Source: Bifidobacterium breve (GTDB lineage Bacteria; Actinomycetota; Acidimicrobiia; Acidimicrobiales; Ilumatobacteraceae). From it: a DNA stretch of 10,301 nt. Positions within the stretch are counted from its first letter, which is position 1. Every line of letters starts with the position of its first letter. Location of the stretch: contig CAMDBY010000051.1 of assembly GCA_945889575.1 (NCBI GenBank), positions 1 through 10,301 on the forward strand, given 5' to 3'. A program made the position numbers and the translations under genes. Below the pieces are notes generated by a model. It saw only the letters and a program-made list of their open reading frames with translations, made no database searches and was not told where the DNA came from. Shown piece after piece: positions 1 through 6,956 of this stretch.

Positions 1-878
1 GTGATATCTGCTTCTTCGGCTGACACCAACGTGAAACCCAGCGTGTGCGGGTTGTTCGGGCTGAACCGAGACGAACGTGGGTAATGCTCACTTGCATGTT
101 CAAGCGGACGCATACGGCGTAAGAATGAATCTTTCGGATCCATCGACAACCACCAACCGTCGAACACGTGAATCGGGTTGTTGCACAGCAATCCACCATC
201 GACATACACCTCTGGTTCATTACCAAGAACACGATCAAGACCTGGAACAAGGTTGATAGGTTGCAACATCACAGGCAGAGACATAGACATACGTGTCGCA
301 ACCCGAACCGGCATGTTTGGTGTTGTCTTGACATGACAGTACTCAGTCATCATGCGCGACACATTTGTCACGGGAACACAGAGTTCGCGGCCACAACGTT
401 CGAGCAACTGAGCAAACGTGATGTCAGCACTTCCCGTTGTGTCTTCCAAGATTGAACCGAGAAAGTCGTATAGCTTTTGACCCGGGTGCATGCCGCGCCG
501 ACGAGCCGCGCGCGCAAACGAACGAAATTGTCCACCTGAACCATCTTTAGCAACAGCTTCAAAATCTGAAGGAACCTTTTCCAACATGTACTCAGTTGAA
601 CAACCAGTCGCAGCGAGCAATGCGAACATACTTCCCACACTGGTACCCGCAACACGCTGAATGTTGTGCGGGTAAATACCTTCTTCTTCCAACACTTGCA
701 GTGCGCCGATGTAGCAGTATCCCTTTGCTCCCCCGCCTTCGAAAGTGAGGTTATGAATATTCGACGTGCGCTCTGCTTCGGGCAATGGCTTGTGGGTTTT
801 TACCCGAACTGAATCAATTGGCGGCAACGGCTGAGGCGCCACGCTTGCCTGCATCTGTACCGAAGTATTCTTAGCCAT
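1..878 (-). CDS. Patatin-like phospholipase family protein (C-terminus cut by window edge)
   Basis: I translated the minus strand from the ATG at 878; the frame stays open for 292 codons and runs off the left edge. Patatin landmarks are in order: an oxyanion-hole glycine loop GGGAKG at residues 48-53, the nucleophile elbow GTSVG at 78-82 (Ser80), and the DGG motif at 227-229 (Asp227), followed by an N-x-P turn as in other patatins. Ser80 and Asp227 would form the catalytic dyad of a lipid acyl hydrolase. Residues 1-40 are a proline-containing, poorly conserved-looking leader with no clear signal peptide or membrane segment, so a cytoplasmic or membrane-peripheral location is likely. An alternative start at Met9 exists, but a -10-like hexamer just before 878 favours the longer form. 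The gene is divergent from release factor 3. The fold and active site are clear; the lipid substrate cannot be told from sequence. Confidence 0.9.
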   Translation of the reverse strand, partial: MAKNTSVQMQASVAPQPLPPIDSVRVKTHKPLPEAERTSNIHNLTFEGGGAKGYCYIGALQVLEEEGIYPHNIQRVAGTSVGSMFALLAATGCSTEYMLEKVPSDFEAVAKDGSGGQFRSFARAARRRGMHPGQKLYDFLGSILEDTTGSADITFAQLLERCGRELCVPVTNVSRMMTEYCHVKTTPNMPVRVATRMSMSLPVMLQPINLVPGLDRVLGNEPEVYVDGGLLCNNPIHVFDGWWLSMDPKDSFLRRMRPLEHASEHYPRSSRFSPNNPHTLGFTLVSAEEADI

Positions 879-884
879 AACTCA

Positions 885-890
885 ACTGTA
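885..890 (-). promoter_or_regulatory. Candidate -10 element (TACAGT) for a leaderless patatin-like mRNA
   Basis: On the minus strand TACAGT at 890-885 matches the actinobacterial TAnnnT -10 pattern and ends 6 nt before the ATG at 878. That spacing would place the transcription start at or next to the first base of the start codon. No convincing -35 or Shine-Dalgarno sequence is visible. This is inferred from position and pattern only. Confidence 0.5.
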
Positions 891-925
891 GTGACCCGCA
901 GATAGGGACTTCCCCAGTAGCCCCG

Positions 926-931
926 TAGGCT
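926..931 (+). promoter_or_regulatory. Candidate -10 element (TAGGCT) for a leaderless prfC mRNA
   Basis: TAGGCT fits TAnnnT and ends 6 nt before the GTG at 938. An in-frame TGA directly precedes that GTG (935-937), so translation cannot begin further upstream, and there is no Shine-Dalgarno sequence. Together these point to transcription beginning at the start codon. No -35 box is evident. Confidence 0.5.
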
Positions 932-937
932 CTTTGA

Positions 938-2527
938 GTGTCTGAATCACCCGAAATCCTGAGCGAAGCGGCCACCAGGCGCACATTTGCCATCATTTCG
1001 CACCCTGACGCAGGAAAGACCACACTTACTGAGAAGTTCCTGTTGTATGCGGGAGCTATTCAGACCGGTGGTGCTGTGAAGGCACGCGGCGACAGGCGAG
1101 CTGCCACTTCTGACTGGATGGCGATGGAACGTCAGCGCGGAATTTCTATTTCATCAACTGTGTTGCAGTTTCCGTATCGCGATTGTGTATTCAATTTGCT
1201 CGACACTCCTGGTCACCGTGACTTCTCTGAAGACACGTACCGCGTGTTGTCTGCAGTAGATGCAGTCATCATGGTGCTTGACGTTGCAAAGGGTATAGAG
1301 CCGCAAACATTGAAATTGTTTGAAGTGTGTCGTGCACAAAATCTTCCGGTTATCACATTTTTCAATAAGTACGACAGACCTGGTCGTGACCCGTTGGAAT
1401 TGCTTGATGAAGTAGAACAACAAATTGGTTTACGGCCCACCCCTGTTACGTGGCCTGTTGGTCAGTCTGGTGATTTCCGCGGCGTGATTGATAGGCGTAC
1501 TGGTGACTTCGTTCGGTTCACTCGCGTTGCACGTGGGTCATCTATCGCACCTGAAGAAATCGTCAGCGCAGAGCAAGCTGCAATTGATGAAGGCCCAGCG
1601 TGGAAGCAAGCGCTCGACGGATGCGGCCTTCTTGATGCAATTGGTGCCGATGTCGACGTTGAAAGTTTCCTTGCCGGTGAAAGCACACCCGTGTTTGTGG
1701 GTTCTGCAATCACCAACTTTGGTGTGCAAATGCTTCTCGACGCAGTTGTCGATCTTGTACCGGCTCCTGCACCGCGTAAAGACGTTGATGGCGACCCTCG
1801 CCCACTGGAAGCTGACTTCGCCGCTTTCATTTTCAAGATCCAGGCTAACATGGACCCGAACCACCGTGACCGCATCGCATTTGCCCGAATTTGTTCAGGA
1901 AAGTTTGAACGTGGCATGGAAGTTGATTGCGCACGCACCGCAAAGAACGTTGGTACGAAATATGCCACGACTGCGTTTGGTTCAGAACGCGAAACAATTG
2001 AAGAAGCATTCCCCGGCGATGTGATTGGTCTGATCAACACATCAGGATTGCAAATTGGTGACACCTTGCACGCAGGAAAAGCGGTGTCATTCCCCGCGCT
2101 GCCACGATTCGCACCCGAAGTGTTTGCCACTGCTCGCCCGCTTGATTCATCAAAGTTCAAGCAGTTCCGTCGTGGTATGCAACAGCTTGATGAAGAAGGC
2201 GTTGTGCAGGTTTTGCGCGACCCAGACATGGGAGACGCCGACCCGGTGCTTGCAGCCGTTGGTCAATTGCAGTTTGAAGTATTGGCACATCGTTTGCAGC
2301 ACGAATTCAATGCACCAGCTGAAATCTTGAATGCGGATTACCAAGCAATTCGCGTAACCGATAAAGAATCAATTCCACGTTTACGTGAAATTGGTGGCAT
2401 CCGTATCTTGCGTCGCAGCGATGGCGAACTCGTTGCGTTGTTCCAGAGTAAATACCGGTTGCAGCGTCTTGAAGCAGACGAACCAGCGCTTACATTGATT
2501 CCCATTCTTGCGGGCAGTCGGGACTGA
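938..2527 (+). CDS. prfC: Peptide chain release factor 3 (RF3), translational GTPase
   Basis: RF3 is a GTPase that removes RF1/RF2 from the ribosome after termination and contributes to post-peptidyl-transfer quality control. The protein is 529 aa, the same length as E. coli RF3, and is recognisable end to end. G1 is HPDAGKTT at residues 22-29, the switch I RGIS lies near 67-70, G3 is DTPGH at 89-93 and G4 is NKYD at 143-146. The RF3-typical RRTFAIISHPDAGKTT block begins at residue 14, close to its position in E. coli. The C-terminal part carries the beta-barrel and the RF3 C-terminal domain. The GTG at 938 is the most upstream possible start because an in-frame TGA sits directly before it. 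The gene leads a compact run with two ABC-F genes; its stop is 1 nt from the next ATG. Confidence 0.97.
   Translation: MSESPEILSEAATRRTFAIISHPDAGKTTLTEKFLLYAGAIQTGGAVKARGDRRAATSDWMAMERQRGISISSTVLQFPYRDCVFNLLDTPGHRDFSEDTYRVLSAVDAVIMVLDVAKGIEPQTLKLFEVCRAQNLPVITFFNKYDRPGRDPLELLDEVEQQIGLRPTPVTWPVGQSGDFRGVIDRRTGDFVRFTRVARGSSIAPEEIVSAEQAAIDEGPAWKQALDGCGLLDAIGADVDVESFLAGESTPVFVGSAITNFGVQMLLDAVVDLVPAPAPRKDVDGDPRPLEADFAAFIFKIQANMDPNHRDRIAFARICSGKFERGMEVDCARTAKNVGTKYATTAFGSERETIEEAFPGDVIGLINTSGLQIGDTLHAGKAVSFPALPRFAPEVFATARPLDSSKFKQFRRGMQQLDEEGVVQVLRDPDMGDADPVLAAVGQLQFEVLAHRLQHEFNAPAEILNADYQAIRVTDKESIPRLREIGGIRILRRSDGELVALFQSKYRLQRLEADEPALTLIPILAGSRD
2520..2523 (+). promoter_or_regulatory. Weak ribosome binding site (GGGA) choosing the ATG at 2529
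   Basis: GGGA lies 5 nt before the ATG at 2529, inside the last codons of prfC. It supports that ATG over the upstream in-frame TTG at 2508, which would overlap prfC by 20 nt. The TGA-C-ATG arrangement also suggests translational coupling. Confidence 0.45.
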
Positions 2528-2528
2528 C

Positions 2529-4283
2529 ATGATTCTGATTGATGCTGAAGGGCTCAAGGCGTCTCGTCCTGGTCGTCCCTTGTTCGAAGATGTTTCTATT
2601 ACGTTGAGCACTGGCGACCGTTTGGGTGTTGTTGGTCTCAATGGTTGTGGCAAGAGCACACTGTTTCGCATTTTCTCTGGCGAACTGCGACCCGATGCTG
2701 GGGTTGTGCGAACTGGTCGTGGTGCGCGCATTGGTGTGTTGCCGCAATTGCCTGTGTTGCCAGAAGGAACCGTTCGCGATGCCGTGGGCGGTGGCTGGCA
2801 AGGCGAAGCAATGCTGGACAAACTTGGCATGGGCGACATGATTGAAGCAGATACGCGTGAATTATCTGGTGGCCAATTAAAGCGGGTTGCGTTGGCTCGA
2901 CTTCTTGCCGGTGAATGGGATTGCCTCATTCTTGATGAGCCAACAAACCACTTAGATCTTGATGCGATCGGATTTCTTGAAGAGACACTTGCGCGTTTCC
3001 CTGGTGGACTTGCCCTTGTCACACACGACCGACATGTTCTTGACCGTGTTACAAACCGCGTGCTTGAAATTGACCGCGGACGAGCGTACTTACATATTCC
3101 TGCTGGCGAAAATGCCGGATCTGGATATGCGGCGTACTTAGCTGCTCGTGCAGAACGTGAAGAGAATTCCGCTACGGCAGAACAAGTACGGAAGAACGCT
3201 GCGAAAAAAGAACTCGCGTGGTTGCGTCGTGGTGCACCTGCGCGTACTGCAAAACCAAAAGCACGTATTGCAGCTGCTGAAGCATTGATTGCCAACAAGC
3301 CAGATGGCCCGGCACGACAAGGTGAATTGGGATTAGACCTTGGTAGCAAGCGACTTGGCTCAAAAGGCATCGAAATGCTTGGCGTTGGTTTCACATGGCC
3401 AGATGGTCATGAAGTTCTGCATGCTTTTGATCATGCACTAGAACCCGGTGATCGTTTAGGAATTGTTGGGCCAAACGGTGCAGGCAAGAGCACGTTGCTT
3501 GACATGATTGCGGGTCGCCTTACCGCGACTGTTGGCACCATTGATATTGGCAAGACCGTGCTGGTGGGTTACTACGACCAGTTGGGCAAAGAACTCGACC
3601 TATCAAAGCGCGTATGTGATGTTGTTGCGGGCGACAAGGGCTCGCCATCTGTTGAAGACCTGAACTTGATGAAGCGATTCTGGTTTGATGGTGACGCTCA
3701 GTTCGCGCCATTGAGCACATTGTCTGGTGGCGAACGTCGTCGTTTGCAATTGTTGCTCACACTGATTGAACAACCGAATGTGTTGTTGTTGGACGAGCCA
3801 ACGAACGACCTCGACCTTGACACATTGCGCGCACTTGAGGATTACCTTGATGATTGGCCTGGCATTGTTGTGGTCGTCAGCCATGACCGCGCATTTATTG
3901 ACCGCACTGTGGAAGAGATTTTGGCGCTCGATGGTGAAGGCGGCGCAGCACTGGTGCCAGGTGGTGTTGCAACATGGCTGAAGCAGCGATCTGCACGTAC
4001 AACTACCCCACGTTCTGCCCCAACGCAGCGGTCATCATCGACTAAACCTGCGAAGCAGAAGTTATCACGTAGCCCAAGCACACTAAACAGACTGATTGCG
4101 AATGTTGAGAAAGACATGACGAAGCGCACGACTCGTCAGACTGCGTTGTATCAAGACATCGCTGATGCTGGAAACGACCATAAGAAACTTGCCGCGTTGG
4201 GCGAAGAGCTCGCTGCATTGCAAACAGCAATTGAATCACTTGAGACTCAGTGGTTGGAACTCACCGAAGAACTCGGGAGCTGA
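2529..4283 (+). CDS. Uup-like ABC-F ATPase (ribosome-associated)
   Basis: This 584-aa protein has two ABC ATPase domains and no membrane segments, the hallmark of ABC-F proteins. ABC-F proteins act at the ribosomal E site rather than as transporters. Domain 1 has Walker A GLNGCGKST (36-44), signature LSGGQ (112-116), Walker B LILDEP (133-138) with DEPTNHLD, and switch His166. The linker at about 198-265 contains WLRRG followed by an Arg/Lys-rich stretch, as in Uup. Domain 2 has GPNGAGKST (314-322), LSGGE (398-402), LLLDEP (419-424) and His452. A Ser/Thr/Pro-rich tether (about 486-518) leads to a charged, predicted coiled coil (about 519-583) resembling the Uup C-terminal domain. All catalytic residues are present, so it should hydrolyse ATP. 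Uup relatives are linked to stalled-ribosome relief, ribosome assembly and precise transposon excision; which applies here is unknown. Confidence 0.93.
   Translation: MILIDAEGLKASRPGRPLFEDVSITLSTGDRLGVVGLNGCGKSTLFRIFSGELRPDAGVVRTGRGARIGVLPQLPVLPEGTVRDAVGGGWQGEAMLDKLGMGDMIEADTRELSGGQLKRVALARLLAGEWDCLILDEPTNHLDLDAIGFLEETLARFPGGLALVTHDRHVLDRVTNRVLEIDRGRAYLHIPAGENAGSGYAAYLAARAEREENSATAEQVRKNAAKKELAWLRRGAPARTAKPKARIAAAEALIANKPDGPARQGELGLDLGSKRLGSKGIEMLGVGFTWPDGHEVLHAFDHALEPGDRLGIVGPNGAGKSTLLDMIAGRLTATVGTIDIGKTVLVGYYDQLGKELDLSKRVCDVVAGDKGSPSVEDLNLMKRFWFDGDAQFAPLSTLSGGERRRLQLLLTLIEQPNVLLLDEPTNDLDLDTLRALEDYLDDWPGIVVVVSHDRAFIDRTVEEILALDGEGGAALVPGGVATWLKQRSARTTTPRSAPTQRSSSTKPAKQKLSRSPSTLNRLIANVEKDMTKRTTRQTALYQDIADAGNDHKKLAALGEELAALQTAIESLETQWLELTEELGS
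4275..4279 (+). promoter_or_regulatory. Shine-Dalgarno sequence (GGGAG) for the second ABC-F gene
   Basis: GGGAG lies 6 nt before the ATG at 4286 and within the final codons of the preceding gene. It is the best Shine-Dalgarno match in front of any gene in the window. It fixes the start at 4286 rather than at an upstream in-frame codon at 4250. Confidence 0.6.
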
Positions 4284-4285
4284 AC

Positions 4286-5923
4286 ATGAGCAGCGTTGTT
4301 GTATCTGAATTGGCTTATTCGCCTCCTGGCGCAGACCAATTATTCTTTGATGTCAGCTTTGGTGTATCTCCTGGCGAGCACGCTGCAATTGTGGGACCTA
4401 ATGGTGTTGGCAAGTCAACGATTCTGAAAATTCTCACTGGTCAATACGAAGCAGACGATGGTGAGTTCAGCATTGGTGGCACGTTCCTGCAGATGACTCA
4501 GGACGTTGGCATGAGCAAGCCCGACGACAGTTTGCGCGACATGCTGATTGAAGTTGCACCCATTGCACTGCGCGAAGCCGGAAAAAAACTCTTCGCTGCA
4601 GAAAAAGCAATGATGAGCGGCGAAGACGACGGCATGAAATACGCCGAAGCGATTGGCGATTGGGGTGACCTTGGTGGGTATGACCTTGAGACCCAGTGGG
4701 CTGCATCAGCGCAACGCAGTGTGAAGACGCCCGTTGACAACTTCGCCACTCGTCTTGTGAGCCAACTATCTGGTGGAGAACGCAAGCGCTTAGTCCTCGA
4801 CTTGTTGTTGACATCAGGTGCTGACGTGTTGTTCCTTGACGAACCAGATAACTACCTTGATATTCCGACACGTGGTTGGTTGGAAGAACAAATCAAGGCG
4901 TGCAAGAGCACGATTCTGATGGTGAGCCATGACCGCACACTGTTAGAGCGTGTGGCAACAAAGATCATTGCTGTTGAGGGTTCAGGCGCATGGGTACACG
5001 GCGGTTCGTATGTCACGTTTCCCGAAGCACGTCAGAAGCGCCAAGAACTTTTGGGCGACGACTTGAAGCGTTGGAACGATGAAGAGCGTCGACTGTTTCA
5101 TCACATGAAGATCATGAAGCAACGTGCGGCACAGAACTTCAAGAATGCAACTAAAGCGAATGGTGCAGAAACACGCTGGGAAAAGTTCGTGAAAGCTGGC
5201 CCTCCTCCACCGCCAGTTGCCGACCAACAGATTTATGTTCGATTCCGAGGTGCAGACTCTGCTCGTCGCGTTGTGAAGTTCGAAGCAGTTGCTATAGGCG
5301 AATTGTTCATGCCCTTTTCTGATGAAGTGCATTTTGGCGAACGTGTCGGACTGATTGGCCCGAACGGAACGGGAAAAACCCACCTTCTCAACGCGTTGAA
5401 TGGCAAAGCAGAGGGCCTGATGGGCGACATCACGTTCGGACCGCGTACTTCGGTCGGCATGTTTAACCAAGTAAACGACAGACCAGAGTTTTATGGCCGT
5501 GAATGCATTGAGATTGTTCGCGACAAATTGACCGACGAACAGAAATCCATGGGGGCGCTCGCCCGTTACGGATTGCGCAACAATGCTCGTCAGGAATTCC
5601 AAACGTTGTCAGGTGGACAGAAAGCACGTCTTGAAATTTTGAGCCTCGAGCTGGCTGGTCACAACGTGTTGCTGCTTGATGAGCCAACCGACAACCTTGA
5701 CATTGATTCATCTGAAGCACTTGAGCGCGCCATCGAAGGTTTTGAAGGCACTGTGATTGCGGTAAGCCACGACCGCACATTCCTTGCAAACTTCGACAGG
5801 TTCATCATGATTACTGACGATGGCGACGTTTATGAGTTGCCTGATTACGACATTGCATTGGCTGGACTTTCTGCCCCTGCAGAACTTGCAACGTTGCGCC
5901 TTGCAAAGCCTCTCACTGTCTAA
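4286..5923 (+). CDS. Second ABC-F ATPase, actinobacterial Rv1473-like subfamily
   Basis: This 545-aa soluble twin-ATPase has no membrane segments. Domain 1 has Walker A GPNGVGKST (37-45), LSGGE (161-165), Walker B with the variant DEPDNYLD (185-192) and His215. The linker (about 246-305) is rich in Lys, Arg and Glu and is expected to form the two-helix P-site tRNA interaction arm. It is followed by five consecutive prolines (306-310). Domain 2 has GPNGTGKTH (358-366), LSGGQ (441-445), LLLDEP (462-467) with variant DEPTDNLD, and His495. The substitutions in both DEPTNHLD boxes, and the long insert between Walker A1 and the signature (about 75-155), resemble actinobacterial ABC-F proteins such as M. 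tuberculosis Rv1473 as I recall them. Some ABC-F members protect ribosomes from antibiotics, but sequence alone does not say this one does. It follows the Uup-like gene by 2 nt. Confidence 0.9.
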   Translation: MSSVVVSELAYSPPGADQLFFDVSFGVSPGEHAAIVGPNGVGKSTILKILTGQYEADDGEFSIGGTFLQMTQDVGMSKPDDSLRDMLIEVAPIALREAGKKLFAAEKAMMSGEDDGMKYAEAIGDWGDLGGYDLETQWAASAQRSVKTPVDNFATRLVSQLSGGERKRLVLDLLLTSGADVLFLDEPDNYLDIPTRGWLEEQIKACKSTILMVSHDRTLLERVATKIIAVEGSGAWVHGGSYVTFPEARQKRQELLGDDLKRWNDEERRLFHHMKIMKQRAAQNFKNATKANGAETRWEKFVKAGPPPPPVADQQIYVRFRGADSARRVVKFEAVAIGELFMPFSDEVHFGERVGLIGPNGTGKTHLLNALNGKAEGLMGDITFGPRTSVGMFNQVNDRPEFYGRECIEIVRDKLTDEQKSMGALARYGLRNNARQEFQTLSGGQKARLEILSLELAGHNVLLLDEPTDNLDIDSSEALERAIEGFEGTVIAVSHDRTFLANFDRFIMITDDGDVYELPDYDIALAGLSAPAELATLRLAKPLTV

Positions 5924-5973
5924 GTCATTGCCCAGTAACCCCATTCTCTGCAACTACAAGTAGCGTCGCCAGC
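5924..5973. other. Short intergenic region between the two plus-strand gene runs
   Basis: This 50-nt gap holds the candidate -10 element of the following gene near its right end. I see no hairpin with a T-tract, so the first run may not terminate cleanly here. Confidence 0.5.
5961..5966 (+). promoter_or_regulatory. Candidate -10 element (TAGCGT) for the MDR gene
   Basis: TAGCGT matches TAnnnT and ends 7 nt before the ATG at 5974. No Shine-Dalgarno sequence is visible in that 7-nt interval or further upstream, consistent with a leaderless mRNA. No -35 box is obvious. Confidence 0.45.
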
Positions 5974-6942
5974 ATGAAAGCTGCTGTTTATTACCAGACT
6001 GGCGGACCTGAGGTCCTTAAGTACGAAGACGTGGCTGAGCCACTATTGCGCCCAGGTGGAGTACTGATTGATGTTGCTGCAATTGCAATTCAAGGTGGCG
6101 ACACACTCAACAGAACTGGTGGTGCGTTAGCAACCAAGCCTCACATTGTTGGATATCAAGCGGCAGGCATTGTGCGCGAAGTTGGCGAAGGCGTAACCGC
6201 TTTTACAAAAGGACAACAAGTCGTTGCCACTATGGGATTCGGATCTCATGCTGAAGTCATCAGTGTTCCAGCTGCTGCCGTGTGGGCAGTGCCAGCAGGC
6301 CTGTCTCTACAAGAAGCTGCAGGAATACCAATTGAGTTCGGTACAGCAGATGATTGTTTGTTTGAATTCGGTCGGTTGAAGGCCGGAGAAACTGTTCTTA
6401 TTCAGGCTGGTGCAAGTGGTGTTGGCCTCGCAGGTATTCAGTTGGCAAAAGCTGCTGGCGCAACAGTGCTTGCAACGGCATCAAGCGACGAGCGTCTTGA
6501 GCGTTTGAAGGATTATGGGCTTGACCATGGCATCAACTACACAAAAGTAGATGCAGCAAAAGAAGTGCTGGAATACACAAAGGGTGCAGGCGTGAACTTG
6601 GTTGTTGACTCTGTTGGTGGTTCCACTTTGGAAGGCAGCGTTGCCATGTTGGCGTATCGCGGCCGCATCAGTTGGGTTGGCCGTGCAGGTCGCGAGCCCC
6701 GTCCACCAGAGATCGGCGCAATTATGGGTAAGAACGCATCTATCACGGGTGTTTTCCTTGGCGCCGAGATGGCAATGAACCCAACCCGTACTCACCCAAT
6801 GATCGAGAGCCTGATTGCTCGCATCGCTAAGAAGGAATTGACAGTTGTTATCGACTCGACATTCCCGTTGTCTGATGCTGCCGGCGCACACCGCCATATC
6901 GAAAGCCGCAAGGCATTTGGTCGCGTATTACTTATTCCGTAA
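5974..6942 (+). CDS. Zinc-free MDR-family oxidoreductase, NADPH:quinone reductase type
   Basis: The 322-aa protein has the medium-chain dehydrogenase/reductase layout: an N-terminal GroES-like domain (about 1-120) and a Rossmann nucleotide-binding domain (about 125-260) with the dinucleotide loop AGASGVG at 145-151. The catalytic Cys/His and the four-Cys structural zinc lobe of alcohol dehydrogenases are missing, which places it with quinone oxidoreductase and enoyl-reductase-like members. These use NAD(P)H to reduce quinones or activated double bonds in the cytoplasm. The N-terminal MKAAVYYQTGGPEVLKYEDV pattern is typical of the family and supports this start. It leads a run with a Gfo/Idh oxidoreductase 14 nt downstream. 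The substrate is unknown; zeta-crystallin-like quinone reductase is a family-level call only. Confidence 0.88.
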   Translation: MKAAVYYQTGGPEVLKYEDVAEPLLRPGGVLIDVAAIAIQGGDTLNRTGGALATKPHIVGYQAAGIVREVGEGVTAFTKGQQVVATMGFGSHAEVISVPAAAVWAVPAGLSLQEAAGIPIEFGTADDCLFEFGRLKAGETVLIQAGASGVGLAGIQLAKAAGATVLATASSDERLERLKDYGLDHGINYTKVDAAKEVLEYTKGAGVNLVVDSVGGSTLEGSVAMLAYRGRISWVGRAGREPRPPEIGAIMGKNASITGVFLGAEMAMNPTRTHPMIESLIARIAKKELTVVIDSTFPLSDAAGAHRHIESRKAFGRVLLIP

Positions 6943-6943
6943 C

Positions 6944-6949
6944 TAGAAT
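6944..6949 (+). promoter_or_regulatory. Candidate -10 element (TAGAAT) before the Gfo/Idh gene
   Basis: TAGAAT matches TAnnnT and ends 7 nt before the GTG at 6957. It lies entirely in the 14-nt gap after the MDR stop codon. No Shine-Dalgarno sequence is present, so this gene may have its own leaderless promoter as well as read-through from upstream. Confidence 0.45.
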
Positions 6950-6956
6950 TCACTTT

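Noticed and set aside
1462..2229. Antisense open frame (255 codons) opposite prfC
   Set aside because: It has shadow-frame composition and no domain, and it is fully contained in the conserved RF3 gene.
2508..2528. Upstream TTG start for the Uup-like ABC-F gene
   Set aside because: It would overlap prfC by 20 nt; the ATG at 2529 has a GGGA 5 nt upstream and places Walker A at the usual distance from the N-terminus.
2381..3394. Long antisense open frame (337 codons) opposite the Uup-like gene
   Set aside because: The product is Ser/Arg/Pro-rich low-complexity sequence with no recognisable domain, and the opposite strand is a clear ABC-F gene; it is a shadow frame.
4250..4285. Upstream in-frame start for the second ABC-F gene
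   Set aside because: The ATG at 4286 has a good GGGAG Shine-Dalgarno sequence and gives the family-typical N-terminus; the extra 12 residues are read from the end of the previous gene.
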